64,000 nucleotides of DNA from assembly GCF_900103405.1 (NCBI RefSeq), contig NZ_FNHX01000009.1, positions 92,059 through 156,058 of the forward strand. The letters run 5' to 3'. Position numbers and translations under genes: made by a program. Positions 9,810 through 17,757 of this stretch are shown here, one piece after another. Under the pieces are notes generated by a model. It ran no database searches. It saw nothing but the letters and a program-made list of their open reading frames with translations, and had not been told where the DNA came from. Numbering within the stretch: the stretch's first letter is position 1; each line of letters opens with the position of its first letter. Source of the stretch: Polaromonas sp. JS666. GTDB taxonomy: Bacteria; Pseudomonadota; Gammaproteobacteria; Burkholderiales; Burkholderiaceae_C.

Positions 9810-10457
9810 CTAGCCGGTGATGGCTGCGATGGCCAGGCGCAGGTTGCCTCGGGCGCGGGCTTCCAGCGCGGCCTGGAAATGCGGCGTGCTGTAAATCACC
9901 GGTCGGGCGAGGAAGGCGCGAAGAATCTCGCCGCGCTTTTGGCGAAAGAGGTCCTCGGGCACAAAAGCGTATTCCTGCCGTATCTGTTCTTCATATTCGG
10001 CAAAGCGCGGGGGCAAGGCGCCCAGGATGGACAGGTCGATATCCACCAGCAGCTGCGCGTCGGGCGTCACCGGCAGCGCGCTGTGGCAGGTGGCCATGAT
10101 GAGTTCGTCGATTCGTTGCACGGCGGCCGGCGCCGCGCCATGACCCTGCAGCACGGCGCGCGCCCAGTCGGCGCTTTGGCGTTCGTTGTCGTGGCGCTGC
10201 GTGTCGTAAATACCGTCATGGAACCACAGCGCGAACTCGACTTCGCCCGGTTGTTCGGCCAGGTGGCGGACGGCCTCGACATGCGCGAGGCATTCCGCGA
10301 GGTGCTGCAGCGTGTGGTATTTGCGATGCGGCTCCGAGTAGCGCGCCAGCAGCTGGTCAAACACGCTGCCGGTGATGGTCCGCGGCACGAGCGCGCTGGT
10401 GCAGCGCCGCCAGGAGCGGGCCAGCAGGTCCATGGATTCTGGGTTGGTGTGCGCCAT
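9810..10457 (-). CDS. Predicted metal-dependent HD-superfamily phosphohydrolase
   Basis: A 215-residue cytoplasmic protein. The metal-binding pattern of HD proteins is visible as YHTLQH, then LWFHDGIYD and a later VDIDLSILG segment, which matches the COG4339 type of predicted HD phosphohydrolases. The start at 10457 shares bases with the stop of the upstream FMN-barrel gene (TGATG overlap), so the two are translationally coupled. The natural substrate of this family is not known. It converges with the Crp/Fnr gene, whose stop is only three bases away. Confidence 0.8.
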   Translation of the reverse strand: MAHTNPESMDLLARSWRRCTSALVPRTITGSVFDQLLARYSEPHRKYHTLQHLAECLAHVEAVRHLAEQPGEVEFALWFHDGIYDTQRHDNERQSADWARAVLQGHGAAPAAVQRIDELIMATCHSALPVTPDAQLLVDIDLSILGALPPRFAEYEEQIRQEYAFVPEDLFRQKRGEILRAFLARPVIYSTPHFQAALEARARGNLRLAIAAITG

Positions 10458-11089
10458 CAGTAGAGTGTGGACTTTTGCCGCGCGGGCAGCTCGCGGTCGT
10501 ATTTTTCGCCGTCTATGGCCGACGCCGTCAGCGCCTGCAGCATGGCGCCTGGTGTGGGCACGTCGGGCCGGCTTGGCGGCGCGGTCTGCCAGAGTTTTGA
10601 GCGCTGCAGGGCCCGGGCGCACTGGAAGAACACCGACTCCACGCTGATCACCAGCACGCAGTGAGGCGGCTTGCCCTCCATGGAAAAGCGCCGAAGCATG
10701 TCGGGCGCGACCGTGATGCGGGCACGGCCGTTCACGCGCAGCGTCTCGCCGACGCCGGGCACCAGGAACAGCAGCGCCACGCGCGGGTCCGTCAGCAGGT
10801 TGCGCAGGCTGTCGATGCGGTTGTTGCCGCGGCGCTCCGGCAGCAGCAGGGTCTTGTCGTCCTGGATGGCGACAAAGCCCGGCGGGTCTCCGCGCGGCGA
10901 TGCATCCAGCCCGTCAGGCCCCGAAGTGGCGAGCACCGCGAAAGGCGAGGCCTGGATCAGCGCCTGGTAGGCCGGGTGCAAATAGTCCACTTCTTTCTTG
11001 AGAGAGGCTTCGCCGACGGCGCCGAACAGCGCCTCGAGTTGCGGCAGGCTGGTGATGGCATGCGGGTCGGTTTGGGTGTTCATGGGCAT
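10457..11089 (-). CDS. Pyridoxamine 5'-phosphate oxidase-family FMN-binding split-barrel protein
   Basis: A 210-residue predicted flavoprotein. The split-barrel core reads AVLATSGPDGLDASPRGDPPG followed by LLLPERRGNNRIDSLRNLL, the pattern of MSMEG_1061-type PNPOx-like proteins. ATG 11089 is chosen because AAGGAAT lies seven bases upstream; an internal ATG two codons later is possible. It begins four bases after the LysR stop and overlaps the HD gene start, forming a tight three-gene leftward operon. The reaction is unknown; members bind FMN, F420 or haem. Confidence 0.8.
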   Translation of the reverse strand: MPMNTQTDPHAITSLPQLEALFGAVGEASLKKEVDYLHPAYQALIQASPFAVLATSGPDGLDASPRGDPPGFVAIQDDKTLLLPERRGNNRIDSLRNLLTDPRVALLFLVPGVGETLRVNGRARITVAPDMLRRFSMEGKPPHCVLVISVESVFFQCARALQRSKLWQTAPPSRPDVPTPGAMLQALTASAIDGEKYDRELPARQKSTLY

Positions 11090-11093
11090 GACT

Positions 11094-11999
11094 TTATTCC
11101 TTATGGGGTGCGCATAGCGCCTCCACCAGCCTGAGGGCGGGCAGCGACAGCTGCTCGAAGCTGCGCGCACAAATCAGCAGTTGCCGGTCGGCCCAGTCGT
11201 CGGAGAGCTTGAGCACGCGCAGCGTGCCCGCGCCCGCATGGCCTTCGGCCGCGATGGCCGGCACCACGGCCACGCCGACGCCAGCTTCCACCATGCGGCA
11301 CACGGCCTCAAAACTGCGCAGCCGTATGCGCGTGCGCATGTGCAGCCCCAGGCGTTCGGCCTGCAAGGCCAGGTGCTGCTGCAGCGCGCTGTCTTCGCTC
11401 AGGCCGACAAAGTCATGGGCCAGGGCTTGTGCGAACGCGACCTGGCGCAGCCGGCCGAAGCCGGTGGATCGTGGCGCGATGAGCACCAGCCGGTCGCGCC
11501 TGAAGGGCCTGGACTCCAGGCTGGAGACATCCGCGGAGTCGGCCACGATGCCGAGCTCGGCCGCCTGGGCCAGCAGCTGCGAGACGATCAGGTGGCTGGG
11601 GCGCTCCTCAAGATCGACGTCTATGGCCGGGTGGCTGTTGAGGAAGGCCGCGAGCGCCTGCGGCAGGTAGTCGGTGATGGCGGCGGTGTTGGACAGCAGG
11701 CGCACGCGGCCCGCCAGGCCGCCCGCGTAGTCGGCGATCTCGCCCTGCATGTGCTCTATCTGTTGCAGCACCAGGCGTGCATGGTGGGCCACGGCGAGAC
11801 CCGCCTTGGTCGGCTTGACGCCGCCGCGCAGGCGATCCAGCAGCGGCACGCCCAGGGCGTCCTCCATGCCGCGTATGCGCGCGCTGGCCGAGGCCAGCGC
11901 CAGGTGCGAAAGCCTGCTGCCGGCGGTGATGCTGCCGGTGTCGACCACATGCAGAAACAGCCGGAGGTCGACCAAGTCAAAGCGGATGGCGGCGGGCAT
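11094..11999 (-). CDS. LysR family transcriptional regulator
   Basis: A 301-residue regulator. The winged helix-turn-helix is at residues 5-65 (FDLVDLRLFLHVVDTGSITA, then PLLDRLRGGVKPTKAG), followed by a periplasmic-binding-like effector domain. The recognition helix ASASARIRGMEDALG is a variant in which the usual QPAVSRQI is replaced, as in one subgroup of LysR proteins that control TauE/SafE exporters. It is divergent from the TauE/SafE gene at 12098 and co-oriented with the FMN-barrel and HD genes. It probably acts on the 98-base divergent promoter region. Confidence 0.9.
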   Translation of the reverse strand: MPAAIRFDLVDLRLFLHVVDTGSITAGSRLSHLALASASARIRGMEDALGVPLLDRLRGGVKPTKAGLAVAHHARLVLQQIEHMQGEIADYAGGLAGRVRLLSNTAAITDYLPQALAAFLNSHPAIDVDLEERPSHLIVSQLLAQAAELGIVADSADVSSLESRPFRRDRLVLIAPRSTGFGRLRQVAFAQALAHDFVGLSEDSALQQHLALQAERLGLHMRTRIRLRSFEAVCRMVEAGVGVAVVPAIAAEGHAGAGTLRVLKLSDDWADRQLLICARSFEQLSLPALRLVEALCAPHKE

Positions 12000-12097
12000 A
12001 ACGGTGTGGGAAGCTGTTGAGCCTTCGGCAGTGGCGAAGGCTGCCAGCGCATATTACCGCTTGAGCGCGGGGCGCGTCCCTGCGCAGAATCGGCCTC

Positions 12098-12892
12098 ATG
12101 AACTTGCACAATTTCGCGGGCATGAGGCACGATACCCTGCTGGTCGCCGTCGTCGCCGCGGTATTCCTGCTGGCCGGTCTGGTCAAGGGCGTGGTCGGCC
12201 TGGGCTTGCCGACGCTGTCCATGGGCCTGCTGGCCGGCGTGATGCCGCCCGCGCAGGCGGCGGTGATCCTGATCCTGCCTTCGTTTTTGACGAATGCCTG
12301 GCAGATGTGGGACGGCGCTGCGCTGGGCCGGCTGCTCAGGCGCCTCTGGCCGCTGCAACTGGGCGTGGCGGCCGGAACGCTGTGGGCGCCGGTGAGCCTG
12401 GTCACCCTGAACGCCAATGCGGCTTCGGCGGGCCTGGGGGCGGCATTGATGGCCTATGCCGTGCTGGGGCTGGTGGCCGTTCCGCTGGCCGTGCCTCGTC
12501 GCGGCGAGACGTTTTTATCCGGCGCCATCGGGCTCATCACCGGCGCCATCACTTCGGCTACCGGTGTGTTTGTGTTTCCGGCGGTGCCTTACCTGCAGGC
12601 TCTGGGTCTCAGGAAGGATGAACTCGTGCAGGCGCTGGGGCTGTCCTTCACCGTTTCCACCGTCGCGCTTTTTGGGCGCCTGGTGCTTGAAGGTTCGTTC
12701 TCAGCCGCAGCCCTGCCCGGTGGCTGGGGCTGGCTGGTGGCTTTGCCCGCGGCCTTGCTGGGGATGGCGGCGGGCCAAGTGCTGCGCGGCCGGCTGGATG
12801 AAAAAACCTTCAAGCGCCTGTTCTTTGCGGGCCTGCTGGCCATAGGCCTTTATATGGTGATCGGCAGCGCCATACGCTGGCTGGCGGGGTAA
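12098..12892 (+). CDS. Sulfite exporter TauE/SafE family membrane protein
   Basis: A 264-residue inner-membrane protein with about eight hydrophobic segments. The duplicated TauE half-motif is clear: LLAGLVKGVVGLGLPTLSMG near residues 24-43 and GLITGAITSATGVFVFP near 147-163. Family members export small organic or sulfur anions (sulfite, sulfoacetate and similar), but most are uncharacterised. ATG 12098 is used; an ATG eight codons later is also possible. It is paired with the divergent LysR gene, which suggests inducible export. Confidence 0.88.
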   Translation: MNLHNFAGMRHDTLLVAVVAAVFLLAGLVKGVVGLGLPTLSMGLLAGVMPPAQAAVILILPSFLTNAWQMWDGAALGRLLRRLWPLQLGVAAGTLWAPVSLVTLNANAASAGLGAALMAYAVLGLVAVPLAVPRRGETFLSGAIGLITGAITSATGVFVFPAVPYLQALGLRKDELVQALGLSFTVSTVALFGRLVLEGSFSAAALPGGWGWLVALPAALLGMAAGQVLRGRLDEKTFKRLFFAGLLAIGLYMVIGSAIRWLAG

Positions 12893-12937
12893 ACACCGTA
12901 GAGTGCAGCCGGCGCAAAGACACGGTTTTGGGGCCGG

Positions 12938-12993
12938 TTTTTACGCTTTCTTTATACCCGCCGCCCGTCTTTCATCCCCGTTTTTACACGCCG
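12938..12993 (+). promoter_or_regulatory. Candidate KdpE-binding region and kdp promoter
   Basis: A T-rich stretch, TTTTTACGCTTTCTTTATAC at 12938-12957, followed by CCGCCGCCCG, closely resembles the T-tract plus GC-block that KdpE recognises upstream of E. coli kdpFABC (TTTATAC, TTTTTT, TACACC, GCCCG). A second T-tract, TTTTTACACG, lies at 12981-12990. It sits 50-100 bases upstream of the first gene of the operon, which encodes KdpE itself at its end. The resemblance is recalled knowledge; binding is inferred. Confidence 0.55.
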
Positions 12994-13034
12994 GCTCCGA
13001 CACTTTCTCCATCGTTGTTGCTTGGAGAAAGATC

Positions 13035-13139
13035 ATGGATCTTGCGTTTATGGTTGGCGCCGCCGCCCTTTGGGGTGTGACGGTCCTGCTGGTCTGGGGC
13101 TTTGAGAAGCTCGAAAAGCCCGAAGGGGGCCGCTCATGA
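13035..13139 (+). CDS. Small single-span membrane protein at the head of the kdp operon
   Basis: A 34-residue ORF, MDLAFMVGAAALWGVTVLLV followed by [14 protein letters not shown]. One hydrophobic helix (residues 4-21) and a charged cytoplasmic tail are visible. A strong ribosome site (GGAG, seven bases before the ATG) precedes it and its stop overlaps the kdpF start (ATGA), which is how real coupled genes look. It is not KdpF: KdpF follows immediately and has the conserved YLVYALI-AE-F ending. It may be an extra small accessory of the Kdp pump or a leader for kdpF translation. I do not know a characterised homologue. Confidence 0.7.
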   Translation: MDLAFMVGAAALWGVTVLLVWGFEKLEKPEGGRS

Positions 13140-13234
13140 TCCCCCTTGACGTTTTGTATGGCTTTGGCGGCGTCTGCGCCATCGTGCTGCTGGCCTACCT
13201 GGTGTATGCGCTGATCTGCGCCGAGGAGTTTTGA
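13136..13234 (+). CDS. kdpF: K(+)-transporting ATPase subunit KdpF
   Basis: A 32-residue single-span protein, [20 protein letters not shown] followed by [12 protein letters not shown]. The end YLVYAL-CAE-F matches the conserved KdpF C-terminus (E. coli YLVYALINAEAF). KdpF stabilises the KdpABC complex in the inner membrane. Its start overlaps the preceding small ORF by four bases, and its stop overlaps the kdpA ATG (TGATG), so all three are translationally linked. The gene is short enough to be missed by automated annotation. Confidence 0.93.
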   Translation: MIPLDVLYGFGGVCAIVLLAYLVYALICAEEF

Positions 13235-15033
13235 TGAACGCCTCAAGCTGGGGGCTGCTGGCCCTTTTCCTGGCCGCGCTGCTGGCCACCGCCTGGCCGC
13301 TGGGCCTGTGGCTGGCGCGCCTGTATGCGGGCCGGCTGCCCGGCTGGATGCATCGGGTGGAAGCCCCGCTGTACCGCCTGGCCGGCACCTCGGCCGACAC
13401 GAACATGAAATGGTCGCAGTACGCGCTGGCGCTGCTGGCCTTTAATGCGCTGGGCGTGGTCGCCGTCTATGCCCTGCAGCGCCTGCAGGTGTGGCTGCCG
13501 CTGAACCCGGCCGGCATGGCCGCCATCTCGCCCGACTCGGCCTTTAACACCGCCATCAGCTTTGTCTCCAACACCAACTGGCAAGGTTATGCCGGTGAAT
13601 CGACCATGAGCTACCTCACGCAGATGCTGGTGCTGGCTGTGCAGAATTTTTTCTCGGCCGCCACCGGCATTGCCGTGGTGTTCGCGCTGTTCCGCGGTTT
13701 TGCCGCGCGTGCGACCGGCGCCATCGGCAACTTCTGGGTGGACATCACGCGGGTCACGGCCTGGCTGCTGCTGCCGCTGTCGCTGGTGTTTGCGGTGTTC
13801 CTGGTGGGCCAGGGTGTGATCCAGAACTTTGATGCTTACAAGGATGTGAGCACGCTGGAAGCCACCAGCTACCAGCAGCCCAAAAACGGCCCTGACGGCC
13901 AGGCCTTGAAAGACGACAAGGGCAATCCGGTCATGGAAGACGCCAAAACCAGCACACAGACCCTGGCCATGGGCCCGGTCGCCTCGCAGGAGGCCATCAA
14001 GATGCTGGGCACCAACGGCGGCGGTTTCTTTAATGCCAACTCGGCCCACCCGTATGAAAACCCGACGGCGCTGAGCAACTTTTTCCAGATGCTGTCCATC
14101 TTCCTGATTCCCGCGGCCCTGTGTTTTGCCTTTGGCCGCGCGGTGGGCGATACGCGCCAGGGCTGGGCCGTGCTGGCCGCGATGACGCTGATCTTTGTCG
14201 TTGCCGTGGTGGCCATCACCCCGGCCGAACAGGCCGGCAACCCGCTGCTGCCGCCCCTGGGCGTGGACCAGGCGGCCAGCGCGCTGCAGGCCGGCGGCAA
14301 TATGGAAGGCAAGGAAACCCGCTTCGGCATCAATGCCTCCAGCCTGTTTGCCGTCATCACCACGGCGGCATCGTGCGGCGCGGTCAATGCCATGCACGAC
14401 TCCTTCACGCCGCTGGGCGGCATGGTGCCCATGGTGATGATGCAACTGGGTGAGGTGGTGTTCGGCGGTGTCGGCACCGGGCTTTACGGCATGCTGATCT
14501 TCGCCATCCTCGCGGTGTTCATCGCCGGCCTGATGATTGGCCGCACACCCGAGTACCTGGGCAAGAAGATCGAATCGCACGAGATGAAGCTGACCTCCAT
14601 TGCCATCCTGGTCACGCCCATCCTGGTGCTGGCCGGCACGGCGGTGGCTGTGCTGGCCGGCGCCGGCAAGGCCGGCATCGCGAATCCCGGCGCGCATGGC
14701 TTTTCTGAAATCCTTTACGCGCTGACCTCGGCCGGCAACAACAACGGCAGCGCCTTCGCGGGCCTGTCGGCCAACACACCCTTCTACAACACGCTGCTGG
14801 GCATGGTGATGTGGCTGGGCCGCTTCGGTGTCATCGTGCCGGTGCTGGCGATTGCCGGCGCGCTGGCCGCCAAGAAGCGCCTGCCGGTCACGGCCGGCAC
14901 CATGCCCACGCACGGCCCGCTGTTTGTGCTGCTGCTGATAGGCACCGTGCTGCTGGTGGGCCTGCTCAATTACGTGCCGGCCCTGGCGCTGGGCCCTGTG
15001 GTCGAGCATTTGATGCTCTGGCCCGCCCATTGA
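13234..15033 (+). CDS. kdpA: Potassium-transporting ATPase potassium-binding subunit KdpA
   Basis: A 599-residue inner-membrane protein. The four selectivity-filter loops of the SKT fold are all present: [16 protein letters not shown] near 114-129, [20 protein letters not shown] near 259-278, [13 protein letters not shown] near 375-387 and [14 protein letters not shown] near 497-510. It binds potassium and passes it to KdpB. Length is close to the family norm (557-600). The ATG is at 13234 and overlaps the kdpF stop; a TTG one codon earlier is not needed. Confidence 0.97.
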   Translation: MNASSWGLLALFLAALLATAWPLGLWLARLYAGRLPGWMHRVEAPLYRLAGTSADTNMKWSQYALALLAFNALGVVAVYALQRLQVWLPLNPAGMAAISPDSAFNTAISFVSNTNWQGYAGESTMSYLTQMLVLAVQNFFSAATGIAVVFALFRGFAARATGAIGNFWVDITRVTAWLLLPLSLVFAVFLVGQGVIQNFDAYKDVSTLEATSYQQPKNGPDGQALKDDKGNPVMEDAKTSTQTLAMGPVASQEAIKMLGTNGGGFFNANSAHPYENPTALSNFFQMLSIFLIPAALCFAFGRAVGDTRQGWAVLAAMTLIFVVAVVAITPAEQAGNPLLPPLGVDQAASALQAGGNMEGKETRFGINASSLFAVITTAASCGAVNAMHDSFTPLGGMVPMVMMQLGEVVFGGVGTGLYGMLIFAILAVFIAGLMIGRTPEYLGKKIESHEMKLTSIAILVTPILVLAGTAVAVLAGAGKAGIANPGAHGFSEILYALTSAGNNNGSAFAGLSANTPFYNTLLGMVMWLGRFGVIVPVLAIAGALAAKKRLPVTAGTMPTHGPLFVLLLIGTVLLVGLLNYVPALALGPVVEHLMLWPAH

Positions 15034-15055
15034 ACCGCCGCGAAAGAAAACCGAT

Positions 15056-17143
15056 ATGACTACCCAAAAACCTTTTGTGCTGCTGGACCCCGCGCTGCTC
15101 AAGCCCGCCATCGCGGCCTCCTTCACCAAGCTGAGCCCGCGCGTGCAATGGCGCAACCCCGTGATGTTTGTCGTCTACATCGGCAGCATACTGACCACCT
15201 TGCTGGGCCTGCAGGCCTTGCAGGGGCAGGGCGAGGCGCCGGCAGGCTTTATCTTTGCCGTGGCGATCTGGCTGTGGTTTACCGTGCTGTTCGCCAACTT
15301 CGCCGAGGCGCTGGCCGAAGGCCGCAGCAAGGCGCAGGCCGCCTCTTTGCGCAGCCTCAAGAAAAGCACCTGGGCCAAGAAGTTCAAGGAAACCAACAGC
15401 AAGGTCTTCCACGGCACAGCCTGGCTGCCTGAACAAGCCGAGAACCTGCGCAAGGGCGCCGTGGTGCTGGTCGAAGCCGGCGACATGATTCCGCTGGACG
15501 GCGAGGTCATCGAAGGCGTGGCCTCGGTCGATGAAAGCGCCATCACCGGTGAATCGGCGCCGGTGGTGCGCGAGTCGGGCGGCGACTTCTCGGCCGTGAC
15601 CGGCGGCACGCGTGTGCTGTCCGACTGGCTGGTGGTGCGCATTGTGGTCAACCCCGGCGAATCCTTCCTGGACCGCATGATCAGCATGGTCGAGGGCGCC
15701 AAACGCCAGAAGACGCCCAATGAGATCGCGCTGACGATTCTGCTGGTGGCGCTGACCATCGTCTTTCTGGTGGTCACGGTCACGCTGCTGCCTTACTCGG
15801 TGTTCAGCGTGCAGGCCGCGGGCTCGGGCACCGTGGTCAGCATCACCGCGCTGGTGGCTTTGCTGGTCTGCCTGATCCCGACGACCATAGGTGGCCTGCT
15901 GTCGGCCGTGGGCGTGGCCGGCATGAGCCGCATGATGCAGGCCAATGTGATCGCCACCTCGGGCCGCGCGGTGGAGGCCGCCGGCGACGTGGACGTGCTG
16001 CTGCTGGACAAGACCGGCACCATCACCCACGGCAATCGCCAGGCCTCGAGCTTTTTGCCGGCGCCCGGCGTGGCCGGCGCCAAACTGGCCACCGCCGCGA
16101 TGCAGGCTTCGATGGCCGATGAGACGCCCGAGGGCCGCAGCATTGTGGCTTTGGCTCAGCGCATGGGCGCCAGCGAAGCCCTGGTGGGCAGCAGCCACGA
16201 GGTGCCCTTCACCGCGCAAACGCGCATGAGCGGCATGGACCAGTTGCGCCCCGACGGCAGCACGCGCCAGCTGCGCAAGGGCGCGGTCGATGCGGTGCGC
16301 AAGCATGTGGAGGCGCTGGGCGGCAGCCTGCCGGCCGAGGTGCTGCGCGCGGCGGACGAAGTGGCGCGCCGCGGCAGCACGCCGCTGGCGGTGGCCGACG
16401 GCGCCGTGGTGCTGGGCATTGTGGAGCTCAAGGACATCGTCAAGGCCGGCATCAAGGAGCGCTTCGGCGAGCTGCGCCGCATGGGCATCAAGACGGTGAT
16501 GATCACCGGCGACAACAAGCTCACGGCCGCGGCGATTGCCGCCGAGGCCGGTGTCGACGACTTCCTGGCCGAGGCCACGCCCGAAGACAAGCTGAAACTG
16601 ATACGCGGTTACCAGGCCGAAGGCCGCCTGGTGGCGATGACGGGCGACGGCACCAATGACGCGCCGGCCCTGGCCCAGGCCGACGTGGCGGTGGCCATGA
16701 ACAGCGGCACCCAGGCCGCCAAGGAGGCCGGCAATATGGTGGACCTGGACTCCAACCCCACCAAGCTGCTGGAGATCGTGGAAACCGGCAAGGCCTTGCT
16801 GATGACGCGCGGCTCGCTGACCACGTTTTCGATTGCCAACGACGTGGCCAAGTACTTCGCCATCATCCCGGCGATTTTTGTGACCACCTACCCGCAGCTG
16901 GCCGCGCTCAATGTGATGCGCCTGGGCAGCCCCTCGACGGCGATCCTGTCGGCGGTGATCTTCAACGCGCTGGTCATCATGTTCTTGATCCCGCTGGCGC
17001 TCAAGGGCGTGAAGTACCGGGCTGTCGGTGCCGCCACGCTGCTGCGGCGCAACCTGCTCATTTACGGCCTGGGCGGGCTGGTCGTGCCTTTTATCGGCAT
17101 CAAGGCGATTGACCTCGCACTGGTTGCGATGAACCTCGTATAA
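15056..17143 (+). CDS. kdpB: Potassium-transporting ATPase ATP-binding subunit KdpB
   Basis: A 695-residue P-type ATPase that drives potassium import. The phosphorylated aspartate is D318 in [11 protein letters not shown]. The actuator motif ITGES (the serine corresponding to the regulatory Ser162 site of E. coli KdpB) and the hinge motif [15 protein letters not shown] are intact, so the enzyme should be active. It lies 22 bases after kdpA and ten before kdpC in the operon. Length is standard (about 680-700). Confidence 0.97.
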   Translation: MTTQKPFVLLDPALLKPAIAASFTKLSPRVQWRNPVMFVVYIGSILTTLLGLQALQGQGEAPAGFIFAVAIWLWFTVLFANFAEALAEGRSKAQAASLRSLKKSTWAKKFKETNSKVFHGTAWLPEQAENLRKGAVVLVEAGDMIPLDGEVIEGVASVDESAITGESAPVVRESGGDFSAVTGGTRVLSDWLVVRIVVNPGESFLDRMISMVEGAKRQKTPNEIALTILLVALTIVFLVVTVTLLPYSVFSVQAAGSGTVVSITALVALLVCLIPTTIGGLLSAVGVAGMSRMMQANVIATSGRAVEAAGDVDVLLLDKTGTITHGNRQASSFLPAPGVAGAKLATAAMQASMADETPEGRSIVALAQRMGASEALVGSSHEVPFTAQTRMSGMDQLRPDGSTRQLRKGAVDAVRKHVEALGGSLPAEVLRAADEVARRGSTPLAVADGAVVLGIVELKDIVKAGIKERFGELRRMGIKTVMITGDNKLTAAAIAAEAGVDDFLAEATPEDKLKLIRGYQAEGRLVAMTGDGTNDAPALAQADVAVAMNSGTQAAKEAGNMVDLDSNPTKLLEIVETGKALLMTRGSLTTFSIANDVAKYFAIIPAIFVTTYPQLAALNVMRLGSPSTAILSAVIFNALVIMFLIPLALKGVKYRAVGAATLLRRNLLIYGLGGLVVPFIGIKAIDLALVAMNLV

Positions 17144-17153
17144 GGAAAAAACC

Positions 17154-17726
17154 ATGAAAGCAATTCTTCGTCCTGCGGGGGTGTTGTTTACCGTGCTGAC
17201 GCTCATCACTGGCGTGGCCTACCCGCTGGCCGTGACCGGCGCGGCCCAGGCCCTGTTCCCGGCCCAGGCCGGCGGCAGCCTGATGCTTCGCGACGGCAAG
17301 CCGGTCGGCTCCGCGCTGATAGGCCAGAACTTCAGCGATCCCGGCCATTTCTGGGGCCGCCCCTCGGCCACCGGCCCCATGCCTTACAACGCCGCGGCTT
17401 CCAGCGGCGCCAACCAGGGGCCGCTCAATCCCGCGCTGGTCGATGCCGTCAAGGGCCGCGTGGCGGCGCTCAAGGCGGCCGACCCCGGCAATACCGCCCC
17501 TGTGCCGGTGGACCTGGTCACGGCCTCGGCCAGCGGGCTGGACCCGCACATCAGCCCCGCCGCGGCGCGCTACCAGATGGCTCGTGTCGCGAAGGCGCGT
17601 GGCTTGCCGCTGGAAAAAGTCCAAGCCCTGGTCGCGCAGCACACCGAGCAGCCTTTGCTGGCCGTCCTGGGCGAGCCCCAGGTCAATGTGCTGCGGCTTA
17701 ACCTGGCGCTGGAGGCTTTGCGTTAA
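17154..17726 (+). CDS. kdpC: Potassium-transporting ATPase subunit KdpC
   Basis: A 190-residue protein with one N-terminal membrane anchor (residues 5-30, [20 protein letters not shown]) and a periplasmic domain. The conserved [20 protein letters not shown] segment near 59-78, SSGANQGP near 83-90, and [19 protein letters not shown] near 121-139 identify KdpC. It is part of the KdpFABC complex and helps couple ATP use to transport. It starts ten bases after kdpB. Confidence 0.97.
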   Translation: MKAILRPAGVLFTVLTLITGVAYPLAVTGAAQALFPAQAGGSLMLRDGKPVGSALIGQNFSDPGHFWGRPSATGPMPYNAAASSGANQGPLNPALVDAVKGRVAALKAADPGNTAPVPVDLVTASASGLDPHISPAAARYQMARVAKARGLPLEKVQALVAQHTEQPLLAVLGEPQVNVLRLNLALEALR

Positions 17727-17757
17727 GCCGATACCATGAGGCACTCCTAAGAATTCC

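Noticed and set aside
14966..17209. 747-codon open frame on the minus strand over kdpB
   Set aside because: Shadow of kdpB (Arg/His/Gln-rich, no domain pattern).
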